From the NCBI GenBank assembly GCA_029212785.1, contig JARGOG010000025.1, positions 1-63,856 on the forward strand: a DNA stretch of 63,856 nucleotides, written 5' to 3'. Under the pieces are notes generated by a model. That model ran no database searches. It had not been told where the DNA came from and was given only the letters and a program-made list of their open reading frames with translations. This document shows, one piece after another, positions 26,677-35,696 of the stretch. Origin of the DNA: Thalassobaculaceae bacterium (GTDB taxonomy: Bacteria > Pseudomonadota > Alphaproteobacteria > Thalassobaculales > Thalassobaculaceae). Each line of letters begins with the position of its first letter. Within the stretch, counting starts at the first letter, position 1. The position numbers were made by a program, and so were the translations under genes.

Positions 26677-27378
26677 TCAAGCGCGGGCGGCGATCAGCTC
26701 CTGGTGGCGGCGCACCATCTCGGCATTGTTGGGGACGGTTTCCGGCGCGACGACGACCTGGCGGATGCCGGCAGCACTCGGCGCATAGGCCTCGGCCAGG
26801 GCGCGCAGGTCGGCCAGCGGCTCGGCCGACCGGTCGATGCGCAGGTCCATCCATGGGAACGGATCGTCGCGCACGATCAGCAGGGCGGCGGTCTGCAGGG
26901 TGCCGAGCTCGCCGCCCGCCGCCAGCCCGGCGTCGAGCGCCGTGACCAGCCGGATTTCGAGCGGGTCGGCGGCAGAGCCGAGAAATCCGTCGAGGATCGC
27001 GCCCGGCACCGCTTCATCGCCGAGGATATTGCCAATGGCGATCGCGCCGTCGCGGGTGGCGTGACCGTGCAGGGAGTAGATCTCGCTGCCGTGGAAGGCG
27101 GCGGTCCGACCGGCATTGTCGACCACCGCAATTTCCCGCCAGGCGGCGTCGTTGCGTCCGGCGACCAGGGCGGCCAGGGTCTCCTCGGCCGTCAGTCCGC
27201 GGGCCAGAAGGTCGAGGCCGAGCGGACCAAGGCGAGGGTCCGTGCGGTGCTGGCTCATCACCGCGCCTATTCCGGCGCGGGCATGCGGGCAGCGGCTGCC
27301 GACACACAGGCCGGACGTGGTCACGGCAAGGCCGAAGGCCCCGGTTTCGGGATCGCGCGCCGCGATGGAGAAGGTCAT
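26677..27378 (-). CDS. DUF1028 family protein
   Basis: A 233-residue DUF1028 protein. The N-terminal TFSIAARDPETGAFGLAVTTSG, the block GIGAVMSQHRTDPRLGPLGLDLL and EETLAALVAGRNDAAWREIAVVD are diagnostic. The second residue after Met is Thr, and the family shows an Ntn-hydrolase-like pattern, but no reaction is proven. It is the first gene of a minus-strand operon with the amidohydrolase and DUF1244 genes; both neighbours fit amide or peptide breakdown. The ribosome binding site is GGAG. Confidence 0.87.
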   Translation of the reverse strand: MTFSIAARDPETGAFGLAVTTSGLCVGSRCPHARAGIGAVMSQHRTDPRLGPLGLDLLARGLTAEETLAALVAGRNDAAWREIAVVDNAGRTAAFHGSEIYSLHGHATRDGAIAIGNILGDEAVPGAILDGFLGSAADPLEIRLVTALDAGLAAGGELGTLQTAALLIVRDDPFPWMDLRIDRSAEPLADLRALAEAYAPSAAGIRQVVVAPETVPNNAEMVRRHQELIAARA

Positions 27379-27484
27379 CGGGAGTCTCCGGTTCGTGCTG
27401 CAGAGGGCGCGGCCCCTTGTGGCGTCGGCCGGCCGGGCGCGCTATGGAGGTGAGGTTGCCTATCGAAGCACGGGATCTGGCGAA

Positions 27485-28702
27485 GTGCGCATACTTTTTG
27501 GGTGGGAGTTCGGGGCCGGCCTCGGTCACGTCACGCGGTTCCGGCCGATCGCCGAGCGCCTGTCGGCCGAAGGTTGGGAGATCGTCTGCGCGCTGCAGGA
27601 GATCGAACGCGGCGACGCGCTGATCGATCGGACGACCGGCCGGCGCCTGCCAGGGGTCTCGGTGATCCAGGCGCCGCGCTGGAACATTCCCAACGATCCG
27701 AAGATCCGCCAGATCCCGACCCACAATTTCGCCGATGTGCTGCGCATCATCGGCTATGGCAATGCCGAGGCGCTGCGTCACCGGATTTCGGCCTGGCGCG
27801 ACCTGATCTCGGTGGTGAAGCCGGATGTGGTGGTCGGCGACTTCTCGCCAACGCTGAATCTGGCGGCGCGCGGCCGGGTGCCGCGGATCGGCGTCGGCAA
27901 TGGCTACACCACGCCGCCGGCGGGCCGTGCCATGCCGCCGATCCGTCCCTGGCAGACGGCGCTGCAGGATTTCAGCATCGAGAACGAGCGGGCTCTGCAT
28001 CAGGCGGTGAACACGGCGTTGGGGGTGCTTGGTGATCCGGGCGTGGACTATCTCGCCGACGTGCTGCACGGCGACGAGACCTTCGTCTTCACCCTGCCGC
28101 TGGTCGACCCGTATGCCGCCTACCGCCCGGCACCGACCCTGCCGCCGTTCAACATGCCGCGGAACATCACCCCGCGCCCGGTGGCCGAGCGGCGCGCACG
28201 CGGCGTGTTCCTCTACCTGCCGCGCACCCACAAGCTGACGGCGACGGCGGCCAAGGCGGTCAAGGCGGCCAAGGTCGCGGGCGAGGCCTATATCTCCGAC
28301 CTGTCGCCGGACGGGGCGCGGAAGGAGAGCGGGCCGGGCCTGAAGATCCACACCACGCCCCAGGATTTCGCGACCATGCTCCCCTCGGTCCGGCTGGTGG
28401 TGCACCATGGCGGGCTGTCGACGGCGGTGGCCGCCCTGCTCGCCGGGACACCGCAGTTCATCCTGCCCTGGAACCTGGAACATGCGGTGACGGCGCGCCG
28501 GCTCGAGGAGACCGGCGGGACGGTGGCGCTGGCCACCGGGCGCGAGGACGAGGCCAGCCTGCGCAACGCGATCTCAAGACTCTGTGCCGACGAGGGGATT
28601 GCCGAACGGGCCATGACGGCCGCCGGCAGCGTCGATCTCGGCGATCCGGAGGCCGGTATCGAGACGGTGCTGCAGCGGATCAAGACGCTGGCGTCGGGAT
28701 AG
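27485..28702 (+). CDS. Glycosyltransferase-like protein (YjiC/GT1 fold)
   Basis: A 405-residue GT-B protein related to UDP-glucosyltransferases. The conserved N-terminus MRILFGWEFGAGLGHVTRF is reached from GTG 27485; longer in-frame extensions cross the divergent gene's region and are not conserved. The C-terminal donor-site region LVVHHGGLSTAVAALLAGTPQ has the HGG...ALxxGxP pattern of the family. Many close relatives in Alphaproteobacteria stand alone with no known acceptor. Divergent from the DUF1028 gene and convergent with the SDR gene across a large palindrome. No good Shine-Dalgarno precedes the GTG. Confidence 0.78.
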   Translation: MRILFGWEFGAGLGHVTRFRPIAERLSAEGWEIVCALQEIERGDALIDRTTGRRLPGVSVIQAPRWNIPNDPKIRQIPTHNFADVLRIIGYGNAEALRHRISAWRDLISVVKPDVVVGDFSPTLNLAARGRVPRIGVGNGYTTPPAGRAMPPIRPWQTALQDFSIENERALHQAVNTALGVLGDPGVDYLADVLHGDETFVFTLPLVDPYAAYRPAPTLPPFNMPRNITPRPVAERRARGVFLYLPRTHKLTATAAKAVKAAKVAGEAYISDLSPDGARKESGPGLKIHTTPQDFATMLPSVRLVVHHGGLSTAVAALLAGTPQFILPWNLEHAVTARRLEETGGTVALATGREDEASLRNAISRLCADEGIAERAMTAAGSVDLGDPEAGIETVLQRIKTLASG

Positions 28703-28740
28703 GGCCCGGCGGGGAGCCCGGCCACTTTCTCAAGCTCTAA

Positions 28741-28817
28741 CCGACTTCCAGAACGCGCCAAGCGCGATCCAGGATCCACGTTCCGCACCGGATCCTGGAT
28801 CAAGTCCAGGAAGTCGG
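28741..28817. repeat. Nested intergenic inverted repeats (dispersed repeat copy A)
   Basis: Outer arms CCGACTTCC (28741-28749) and GGAAGTCGG (28809-28817), and inner arms GATCCAGGATCC (28766-28777) and GGATCCTGGATC (28790-28801), all perfect. The inner right part, TCCTGGATCAAGTCCAGGA (28793-28811), is itself a palindrome resembling copies near 43766, 50370 and 50443. It lies between convergent genes and may also terminate transcription. Confidence 0.65.
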
Positions 28818-28842
28818 AAGAAGGATGCGACGCCTTCCCGGG

Positions 28843-29616
28843 TCAGACCTGCACGCTCATACCCCCGTCGACGCCGAGGATCTGGCCGCTGACGAAGCTG
28901 CCGGAATCGGCCATCAGATAGACCGCCGCGCCGCCAAGTTCCGCCGGATCGGCCCAGCGCCCGAGCGGTGTCTTGCCGACGACCCACCCGTTGAATTCCT
29001 GGTTCTCGATCAGGGCCGTGTTCATCTCCGTCGCCACATAGCCAGGGGCGACCGCGTTGACGGTGATGCCCCTGCCGCCGAGTTCGACGGCCATCGCCCG
29101 GGTCAGGGCGCGCAGGCCTTCCTTGGCGGCGATATAGGCCGGAACGGTCGGCCGCGCCTGAGGGCCGAGCATGGAGACGGTATTGACGATGCGCCCGCCG
29201 CCGGCCTCGGCCATGTGCCGGGCGGCGTCGCGGCCCAGCGTGAAGCAGGCGGTCAGGTTGGTCTCGACCACCCGGCGAAAATCGTCGGTCGGAAAGTCGA
29301 GCACCGGCACCCGATGTTGGACGCCGGCATTGGCGATCAGGCCCCAGAGCCGGCCGTGGCGGTCGATCACCCGTTCCAGGGCGGCGCGTGCCGCCACCTC
29401 ATCGGTGACGTCGAAGGCTTCCGTCTCGGCCGGTATCCCCTCGGCGGCCAGGGCGTCGGCCGCGCTCTGCAGGGCGTCGGCATTGCGGCCGTTCAGCACG
29501 ACCGTGGCGCCGTGGACGCCGCAGGCCCGGGCCATGGCAAGGCCGATGCCGCGCGAGGCACCGGTGATCAGGATCACCCGGTCGGTGAGGTCAAACAGAT
29601 CGGTCGCGACGCCCAT
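28843..29616 (-). CDS. Short-chain dehydrogenase/reductase (SDR)
   Basis: A 257-residue classical SDR. The cofactor motif ILITGASRGIGLA, the NAG motif (LIANAGVQH), catalytic Ser in NTVSMLG, and YxxxK as VPAYIAAK are all present; the C-terminus ends ILGVDGGMSVQV. The sequence resembles the gluconate 5-dehydrogenase branch. Basic residues after the glycine motif (NGRNADA) suggest NADP(H). Substrate unknown. Probably co-transcribed with the EamA, ChaC and DUF1194 genes upstream on the same strand. A GGGGGA ribosome binding site precedes the ATG. Confidence 0.87.
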   Translation of the reverse strand: MGVATDLFDLTDRVILITGASRGIGLAMARACGVHGATVVLNGRNADALQSAADALAAEGIPAETEAFDVTDEVAARAALERVIDRHGRLWGLIANAGVQHRVPVLDFPTDDFRRVVETNLTACFTLGRDAARHMAEAGGGRIVNTVSMLGPQARPTVPAYIAAKEGLRALTRAMAVELGGRGITVNAVAPGYVATEMNTALIENQEFNGWVVGKTPLGRWADPAELGGAAVYLMADSGSFVSGQILGVDGGMSVQV

Positions 29617-29655
29617 CGGTGTGTTCCCCCTTTGAAGTCTTGTTGGCTTCGGGCC

Positions 29656-30555
29656 TTAGCGTTCGGCCTTGCGGATCTGTTCACGGTGGAAGACGTAGAG
29701 CCCGCTGGCAACCACGATCACCGCGCCTGCGATCGTCCATTCGTCCGGCAGGTCGCCGAACACCAGGTAGCCCGAGATCGTCATCCACACGATCGCGCTG
29801 TAGGTGAAGGGGGCGAGCACCGACGCTCCGGCATAGCGGTGGGCGATGATCACCAGCCAGTGCCCGACGCCACCGAATACGCCGGTCAGGCAGAGCAGCA
29901 CCCAGTGCATGGCCGTCTCCGGCGGGCTCCAGATATAGGGCAGGGCCGGCAGCAGGATCACGGCGCCGACCAGGGGCGAATAGATCGACGTGGTGTCGGA
30001 ATGATCGCGCGCCGCCAGCTTGCGGGTGGCAATGCTGTACAGGGCCGCGACCAGGGCGTTGGCGAGGCAGAGCCCGATCGCCCAATGCACCTCGGCCGCG
30101 CCGGGGCGGATGATCACCAGCACGCCGATGAAGCCGACGCCGATCGCCGACCAGCGCCGCCAGCCGACATTCTCGCCGAGCATCGGCACCGACAGGGCGG
30201 CGACCAGCAGCGGCGCGGTGAAGAAGATCGAGGCCGTGGTGGTCAGCGGCAGGTAGCTGACGGCAGTGAAGTTCAGCACCGTCGACATCACCAGCAGCAC
30301 CGAGCGGGCGAGCTGCAGGCGCAGGTTGCTGGTGGCGAAGACCCGCGGTCCCTTGCGCGGCATGAGGACGACCGTCACCAAGACCGCGTGGCCGACGAAG
30401 CGGGCCCAGGCGATCTGCAGGGTGTCCAGATCGCGGCTCAGGACCTTGGCCGAGGTGTCGAGGCAGGCGAACAGCAGAAACGCGCCGCAAATCAGCGCGA
30501 TGCCGCGCCCGACATGGCCGTCGTCCAGATAGCTCTGCGTGTTCGGCGGGGCCAC
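29656..30555 (-). CDS. EamA/DMT family transporter
   Basis: A 299-residue, ten-helix drug/metabolite transporter with two EamA repeats (for example VGWRRWSAIGVGFIGVLVII in repeat 1 and WTIAGAVIVVASGLYVF at the end of repeat 2). The GTG start has GAGGG 5 nt upstream. It is clearly paralogous to the plus-strand EamA gene at 32583: both share PFTYSAIVW/PFIYAEIV, GYLVFGDLPDEWT/GYLWFGDFPDAFT and VVASGLY/LVASGIY. Substrate unknown. Confidence 0.88.
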   Translation of the reverse strand: MAPPNTQSYLDDGHVGRGIALICGAFLLFACLDTSAKVLSRDLDTLQIAWARFVGHAVLVTVVLMPRKGPRVFATSNLRLQLARSVLLVMSTVLNFTAVSYLPLTTTASIFFTAPLLVAALSVPMLGENVGWRRWSAIGVGFIGVLVIIRPGAAEVHWAIGLCLANALVAALYSIATRKLAARDHSDTTSIYSPLVGAVILLPALPYIWSPPETAMHWVLLCLTGVFGGVGHWLVIIAHRYAGASVLAPFTYSAIVWMTISGYLVFGDLPDEWTIAGAVIVVASGLYVFHREQIRKAER

Positions 30556-30584
30556 GGCACCCTCAAGCGTGGAAGACCTTCGTC

Positions 30585-31374
30585 TTACGCGGTCTCGCCG
30601 CCCGCGTCGAGACCGGCGTCCAGCGCCGATGCCGCGTCGGCGGCGCGTTTGGCGATCACCCGGCGGGCCAGACGCTCAAGCCCGGCATCGGGCATACCGA
30701 GCTCGCGCAGATGCTCGACCGTGTTGAACAGATACTCGCAGCACGGCCCGAGAAAGCCGCAGGCCCGGGCGATGGTCTCCGCCGCCTCGTCTTCCGGAAG
30801 CTGGCCGCAGTAGCGGTCATGGGTGCGGTTGATGACGAAGCCGATGACCCGGATCGGGCCCTGATCGGTCGCCGCCTTCAGCCAGCGTGGCCGATAGGCG
30901 TAGGTCACCATCTCGCGGCGCCAGACGATGTCCAGTTCCGCCTCGGCGATGTCCCGGGGGATTCGGAACGCCACGCCCCGGCAGCGCCCGCCCCGGTCGA
31001 GGCCGAGCACCAGGCCCGGCTGCTCCGGCGTGCCGCGGCCGAGCCGGGTGCGCAGGCAGAACCGCCGGTGCAGGCCATGGACCGTCGCCGTGCGCTTTTC
31101 GGCGAATTCGATCGCCGGATTCCAGATCAGCGAGCCGTAGCCGAACAGCCAGACATCGCTCTCGGGCCTGCCGGTGGCTGGGAACATCGCGGCACGGGAC
31201 GCCGCCAGTTCCTCGTCGGAGAGTGCTTTGAAGGTCGGTTCGTGCTTCTGGACGAGGTCCCGGATCTTGCCCGACCGCAGGGTGTCGCGGGTCAGAGCCA
31301 CGGTGAACGGCGTGCCGGTGGTGTCGGGGCGTCCAGGGTCGTCGGCATTGGGTGAATCGGCCATGGACAGTTGA
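30585..31374 (-). CDS. Gamma-glutamylcyclotransferase, ChaC family
   Basis: About 262 residues from ATG 31374; in-frame ATG and GTG starts near 31440 would add about 22 unconserved residues. ChaC-type enzymes split glutathione to 5-oxoproline and Cys-Gly. The glycine-rich VWLFGYGSLIWNPAIEF motif, FCLRTRLGRGTPEQPGLVLGL, and the region RREMVTYAYRPRWL are typical, and GPCCEYLFNTVEHLRELG closes the domain. The N-terminal 60 residues are an extension. No strong ribosome binding site distinguishes the starts. It lies 29 bp before the EamA gene. Confidence 0.87.
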
Positions 31375-31469
31375 TATACCTCATGGACGACTGGTTCCGA
31401 GGGGGTCGGTCTGGAATTGAATTCATTCCAATCTGGCATCACGTCATGCGTATTCGTGGTTGACCATGG

Positions 31470-32294
31470 CTATTCCATGCCGTTCATCCATGCGTCCCAC
31501 AACTTCTCGCCAATCTGACAGTCGGTCTGTGCGCTCAACTGTGCGGATCTCGGGGCCGTAAACTGCGCCGGGACGATGCGCGGCGACGGGGTGCTGCCGG
31601 CGATCTCCAGGATCAGCTTGCGGCGGATCGCGTCGGCGAATCTGGCCGCGTCCTGCACGGTGACGATGAAGGCGCCGAAGCCGCCAATGACACAGTCCTC
31701 GTAGTAGAGGTCGAGGTCGCGGACGTCGAAGAACCCGCTCGGCAGCCCGGTCTTCAGCATGATCGGCAGGCCGTTGATGGTGATGCCTTGTTCCAGCACG
31801 GCGTCGCGGGCGCCGGTGACCAGGAAGCCGCTGTTGTTCGGCCCGTCGCCGGACACGTCGATGACCCGCCGCGGACTGGTGAAGCCGGAGGTCTCGAAAT
31901 GCCGGGACGAAAAGCTGAGCGCGTCGCTGATCGAGGTGCGGCGCAGGCGTTGCAGCGGCAGGGCCGCGAGCCGGTCGGCGACCCGGGCGGCGGCGGCGCT
32001 GCCATCGACCAGGGTCCAGGGCACCAGGATGGTCTGCAGGCCCTGGCCGGCCCATTCCACATAGGTCACGGCAATCCGGCCGAGCGGCCCGTCCTCGATT
32101 GCCCGGATCACCTCGGGATCGCGCAGCGCCGCGACATACCCGGCGCGCTGCAGGCGCTGCTCGTCATGGTCCATGGAGCGGGAGATATCGACGGCCAGAA
32201 CCAGCTGCAGGTCGACTGTCGACGGAGTGGATTGGGCTTGCGCCCGGATTGGCGCGAGCAGGAGCAGTAGGGCGACCGGCAGCAGGCGGAGCAT
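31470..32294 (-). CDS. DUF1194 (VWA-like) exported protein
   Basis: A 274-residue protein with a signal peptide (LLPVALLLLLAPIRAQA) and a von Willebrand factor A-like domain of the DUF1194 family. The metal-site motif is DISRSMD (DxSxS), followed by VDVSGDGPNN-like IDVSGDGPNNSGF, and TSISDALSF. It is predicted periplasmic. DUF1194 proteins are frequent in Alphaproteobacteria without known partners; MIDAS motifs usually bind a protein ligand through a divalent cation. GGAGGT lies 6 nt before the ATG. First gene of a minus-strand group with ChaC, EamA and SDR. Confidence 0.87.
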   Translation of the reverse strand: MLRLLPVALLLLLAPIRAQAQSTPSTVDLQLVLAVDISRSMDHDEQRLQRAGYVAALRDPEVIRAIEDGPLGRIAVTYVEWAGQGLQTILVPWTLVDGSAAAARVADRLAALPLQRLRRTSISDALSFSSRHFETSGFTSPRRVIDVSGDGPNNSGFLVTGARDAVLEQGITINGLPIMLKTGLPSGFFDVRDLDLYYEDCVIGGFGAFIVTVQDAARFADAIRRKLILEIAGSTPSPRIVPAQFTAPRSAQLSAQTDCQIGEKLWDAWMNGME

Positions 32295-32582
32295 GCGAAC
32301 ACCTCCGGTTCTCGGGTCCCTGCGCGCTGGTATCCCCGGTTGGGGCGGCCCTGTTGCGCAGCGGCTTACCCTCGAGCAGGCGACCGAAATTGTCGAACAC
32401 GAGATCCGACGTCCCAGGAATATAGTCCGTATCGTCATCAAACGAGACATCGGGCGTCGGAATTCGCGCCGCCTCGATTGTTCTTGACGTGCGGGCGCAC
32501 GCGGTCGAGACCAGATCTTCCCTCGTTGGCGCCGGTATCGCCGGATGCCTGATCGCTCTCCAACACCCCTTCCGGGACGCCG
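32295..32582. other. Intergenic region with protein-like minus-strand segment
   Basis: A 288-bp gap between divergent genes. On the minus strand about 32,320-32,480 translates to a segment with unusual composition for a shadow frame (IPTPDVSFDDDTDYIPG, DLVFDNFGRLLEGKPL), with no convincing start or ribosome binding site; it runs on into the DUF1194 gene in another frame. It may be a gene remnant. No promoter could be assigned with confidence. Confidence 0.3.
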
Positions 32583-33524
32583 ATGACCGAGCCGACCGCT
32601 GCCATCGCCACCGACCAGACACCGCTCCAGGTGCCACACCCGCCGGACCGGGTGCTGTTCGGGATCGTGCTGATGCTGTTGTCGGTCGCATTGCTGCCGA
32701 TCATGGAGGGGCTGGCGAAGTCGATGAGCGACCGCTACGTCGTCGTTCAGCTGGTCTTCGCCCGCTTCGCCTTCCAGTCGCTGTTCATCGTGCCGATCGC
32801 CGCGATTCGGCACGGCCGCGACCTCAAGCAGGGCAACCGGTGGCGGTTGCAGATCGCGCGCGGTGTGGCGATCCTGGCCGGCACCGGGTTCTTCTACTGG
32901 TCGCTCCGCACCTTGCCGCTGGCCGACGGGCTGGCGCTGATGTTCGTCGCGCCACTGATTGTCACGGCGATCTCGGCCCTGTTCCTCGGCGAGCAGGTCG
33001 GCATGCGGCGCTGGGGCGCGGTTCTGGTCGGGTTCCTCGGTGTGCTGGTGATCCTGCGCCCCGGTCTCGGCGTGTTCCAGCCGGGAGCGGTTCTGGCGCT
33101 GGCGGCCGGCGGTTGTGTCGCCGCCTATGCCCTGCTGACCCGTCATCTCAGCACGGCGGCTCCGCCATTGGTGACCCTCGCCTATACCTCTCTCGTCGGC
33201 ATGATTGGCGCGGGCCTGCTGCTGCCCTTCGTGTGGAACGCGCCGGATGCGGGCGATTGGTTGCGGATGGCGGTGATGGGCTCGGTCGGGGCGTTCGGTC
33301 ACTACTTCATGATTCGCGCCTTCGAGCAGGCACCGGCCTCGGTGATCTCGCCCTTCATCTACGCCGAGATCGTGATGGCGACATTGGTCGGCTATCTTTG
33401 GTTCGGCGATTTCCCTGATGCCTTCACTTGGACCGGCATCGCCATCCTGGTCGCCAGCGGGATCTATCTTTCGTGGCGCGAGCATGTCGCCCAGCGGCGG
33501 TCGCAGCGCGCCGGTTCCGGCTGA
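32583..33524 (+). CDS. EamA/DMT family transporter
   Basis: A 313-residue, ten-helix transporter of the S-adenosylmethionine-uptake-like EamA group. It begins after a polar leader with FGIVLMLLSVALLPIMEGLAK, and has VGMRRWGAVLVGFLGVLVIL at the end of repeat 1 and TWTGIAILVASGIYLSWRE at the end. It is a diverged paralogue of the minus-strand transporter at 29656-30555, in opposite orientation, with ChaC and DUF1194 genes between them. Substrate unknown. Confidence 0.88.
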   Translation: MTEPTAAIATDQTPLQVPHPPDRVLFGIVLMLLSVALLPIMEGLAKSMSDRYVVVQLVFARFAFQSLFIVPIAAIRHGRDLKQGNRWRLQIARGVAILAGTGFFYWSLRTLPLADGLALMFVAPLIVTAISALFLGEQVGMRRWGAVLVGFLGVLVILRPGLGVFQPGAVLALAAGGCVAAYALLTRHLSTAAPPLVTLAYTSLVGMIGAGLLLPFVWNAPDAGDWLRMAVMGSVGAFGHYFMIRAFEQAPASVISPFIYAEIVMATLVGYLWFGDFPDAFTWTGIAILVASGIYLSWREHVAQRRSQRAGSG

Positions 33525-33605
33525 TCGCCGAACTGTGAAGCGTTACAGGCTTGGTCCGGCCTCGTCGGGAGCTATCCTCTCGCTCGGGGGGCCAAGGAGG
33601 GCCCG

Positions 33606-34733
33606 ATGGCACTACGCAACTCAGAGACCGCATTCGGGTGGATGGCCAAGGGATTCCATTGGCTCACGGCCCTTGCGATCGCCGCCATGTTCGTCATCGC
33701 CTGGCGCATGGACGCCCTGCCGATCGGGCTCGCCAAGCTGCAGGCCTATGGCTGGCACAAGTCGATCGGCCTGACGATCCTGGTGGTGACGGCCCTTCGC
33801 CTGCTCTGGCGTCTCGTCAATCCTCAGCCGCCATTTCTCGGCAACAGCCGGTGGCAAGGCCGGGCGTCGACCGCGGCCCATTGGCTGCTCTATGCCTGCC
33901 TGATCGCGCTGCCGGTGCTGGGCTGGCTGATGTCGGCGGCGGCGAACACCCCTGTCAACCTGTTCGGCCTTGTCGTCCTGCCGAACCCGATCGCGCCGGA
34001 TCGGGAGCTGGCGCATCTGTTCGAGGAAGCGCACGAGACCCTGGCCTACGGGCTGCTCGGTCTCGTCGCGCTGCATGCGGCGGCCGCGCTGAAACACCAT
34101 CTGGTTGACCGCGACGCCACGCTGCGTCGCATGCTGACGCTGCTGCCGCTGTTCGTGCTGATCGGTGCGGCAACCGCGGGGGCCGCACCGTCGGAAGAGA
34201 TGCCGCCATGGCGGGCCGATCCGGCGAAGAGCCGCATCGCCTTTACCTTCACCCAGCTCGGGGCGCCGATCGAAGGGGTGTTCGAGAGCTACGATGTCGA
34301 CATTCAGTTCAATCCGGAGGGGCCGGCCGGCGAGGTCCGCGTGGTGATCGATACCGACTCTATCGATACCGGGGACGATGACCGTGACGACCAGGCCCGG
34401 GGCGACGACTTCTTCGCCGTCGCCTATTTCCCCCAGGCGGTCTTCGAGGCGCACGAGATCCGGCGCGTCGCCAGCGGGTACGAGGCCGTCGGCGCGCTCA
34501 CCCTGAAAGGCAGCACCAAGTCGATCGTCCTGCCCTTCACCCTCGAGATCGACGGCGGTACCGCGCGTGCCGAAGGCATGTTGGTGGTCAATCGGCAGGA
34601 TTTCGCCATCGGCACCGGTGAATGGGCCACGAACCTTGCCGTCGGCGACGAGGTCACCATTGCGATCTCAGTGACGGCGACCCGGACCTATGAGCCTGTG
34701 GTCGCCGGAGAAGCGGCTGTTCAGAAGCCGTAG
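33606..34733 (+). CDS. Cytochrome b561-YceI fusion protein
   Basis: A 375-residue fusion. Residues 1 to about 190 form a four-helix cytochrome b561 of the bacterial type, with haem-ligand histidines in KGFHWLTAL, YGWHKSIGL, ASTAAHWLLYAC and HEAH/LLGLVALHAAA regions. Residues 195-375 form a YceI-like lipocalin-fold domain (WRADPAKSRIAFTFTQLGAPIEGVF, GALTLKGSTKSIVLPFTLEI, NRQDFAIGTGEWATN), placed in the periplasm by the last helix. YceI proteins bind isoprenoid lipids such as quinones. In E. coli yceJ (b561) and yceI are separate adjacent genes, so the fusion supports their joint action. GGAGG precedes the ATG. Confidence 0.87.
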   Translation: MALRNSETAFGWMAKGFHWLTALAIAAMFVIAWRMDALPIGLAKLQAYGWHKSIGLTILVVTALRLLWRLVNPQPPFLGNSRWQGRASTAAHWLLYACLIALPVLGWLMSAAANTPVNLFGLVVLPNPIAPDRELAHLFEEAHETLAYGLLGLVALHAAAALKHHLVDRDATLRRMLTLLPLFVLIGAATAGAAPSEEMPPWRADPAKSRIAFTFTQLGAPIEGVFESYDVDIQFNPEGPAGEVRVVIDTDSIDTGDDDRDDQARGDDFFAVAYFPQAVFEAHEIRRVASGYEAVGALTLKGSTKSIVLPFTLEIDGGTARAEGMLVVNRQDFAIGTGEWATNLAVGDEVTIAISVTATRTYEPVVAGEAAVQKP

Positions 34734-35602
34734 AGCCGAGCCGGGTTGTCCACCAGGATCGCCCGGCGCTGGGCCTCGTCCGGCACCCAGACCGCGAGCT
34801 CGTCCATCAGGTCGCCGTCGTTCGGCATTGGGATCTGGCAGAACGGATGCGGCCAGTCGGTGCCCCACACGCAGCGTTCCGGCGCGGTCTCGACAAGCGC
34901 CCGGGCGATCGGCACCACGTCGGTATAGGGCGGTGTCTGCAGGTTGGTGCTCCGGTAGGCGCCGGAGAGCTTGACCCAGGTCCGGCCGGCCGTCAGCAGG
35001 TCGAGCAGGGTGGCAAAACCGGGTTCGCCCAGGCCCTTGGCCGGATCCATGTGGCCCATGTGGTCGACCACGATCTCCACCGGCAGCTCGCCATAACACG
35101 TCAGATCGAAGGTCGAGACGTCGACCAGGAACTGGATGTGCCAGCCCAGCTCGGCGATCCGGCCGGCCATGGCGCGGATCTCGTTGGCCGGCGGCCCGCC
35201 CTTGTACAGCAGGTTGTAGCGCACGCCGCGCACGCCGAGCCGGTCCAGCCGGCGCAGCGCCGCGTCGTCGATCCCGGCATCCAGCACGGCGATGCCGCGC
35301 ATCTCGATCCCGGCCCAGCCCGCGGCCTCCTCGAGCAGCCATTCGGTGATGGCGTTGTCGGTGCCGTAGACGCTCGGATGGATCGTCACGCAGCGGGTCA
35401 CGCCAAGCGTGTCGATCAGGTGGCGATAGGCGTCGGTCAGGTGATCCGGCGGCGTGTAGGTCCGGTACGCGGTGTACGGAAACCGGTCGGCCGGGCCGAA
35501 TACATGGAAATGGGAGTCGGTCGCTCCGGCCGGAACAGAGAAGCCGGGCGCACGCGGGTTCGGGTCTGCCGGCAGGCAGAAGGGGATCGGATCATCGGTC
35601 AT
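34721..35602 (-). CDS. Amidohydrolase, 2-pyrone-4,6-dicarboxylate lactonase-like
   Basis: A 293-residue metal-dependent hydrolase of the amidohydrolase-2 family, resembling LigI and galactarolactone isomerase. GATDSHFHVFGP carries the HxH motif; CVTIHPSVYGTDN, VVDHMGHMD and RCVWGTDWPHPF supply further His residues and the catalytic Asp. The likely role is opening a lactone in sugar-acid or aromatic catabolism, but no such pathway genes adjoin it. Its 3' end overlaps the convergent b561-YceI gene by 13 bp. AGGA precedes the ATG. Confidence 0.82.
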   Translation of the reverse strand: MTDDPIPFCLPADPNPRAPGFSVPAGATDSHFHVFGPADRFPYTAYRTYTPPDHLTDAYRHLIDTLGVTRCVTIHPSVYGTDNAITEWLLEEAAGWAGIEMRGIAVLDAGIDDAALRRLDRLGVRGVRYNLLYKGGPPANEIRAMAGRIAELGWHIQFLVDVSTFDLTCYGELPVEIVVDHMGHMDPAKGLGEPGFATLLDLLTAGRTWVKLSGAYRSTNLQTPPYTDVVPIARALVETAPERCVWGTDWPHPFCQIPMPNDGDLMDELAVWVPDEAQRRAILVDNPARLYGF

Positions 35603-35696
35603 GGCGGCGATCCTGGCGGGGCGGGCAGTTGAAGTAAACCTGTCGAATCACCAGAACCGCACTCCGCACTGATTTACTTATCTCGGCGGTCCGCTT

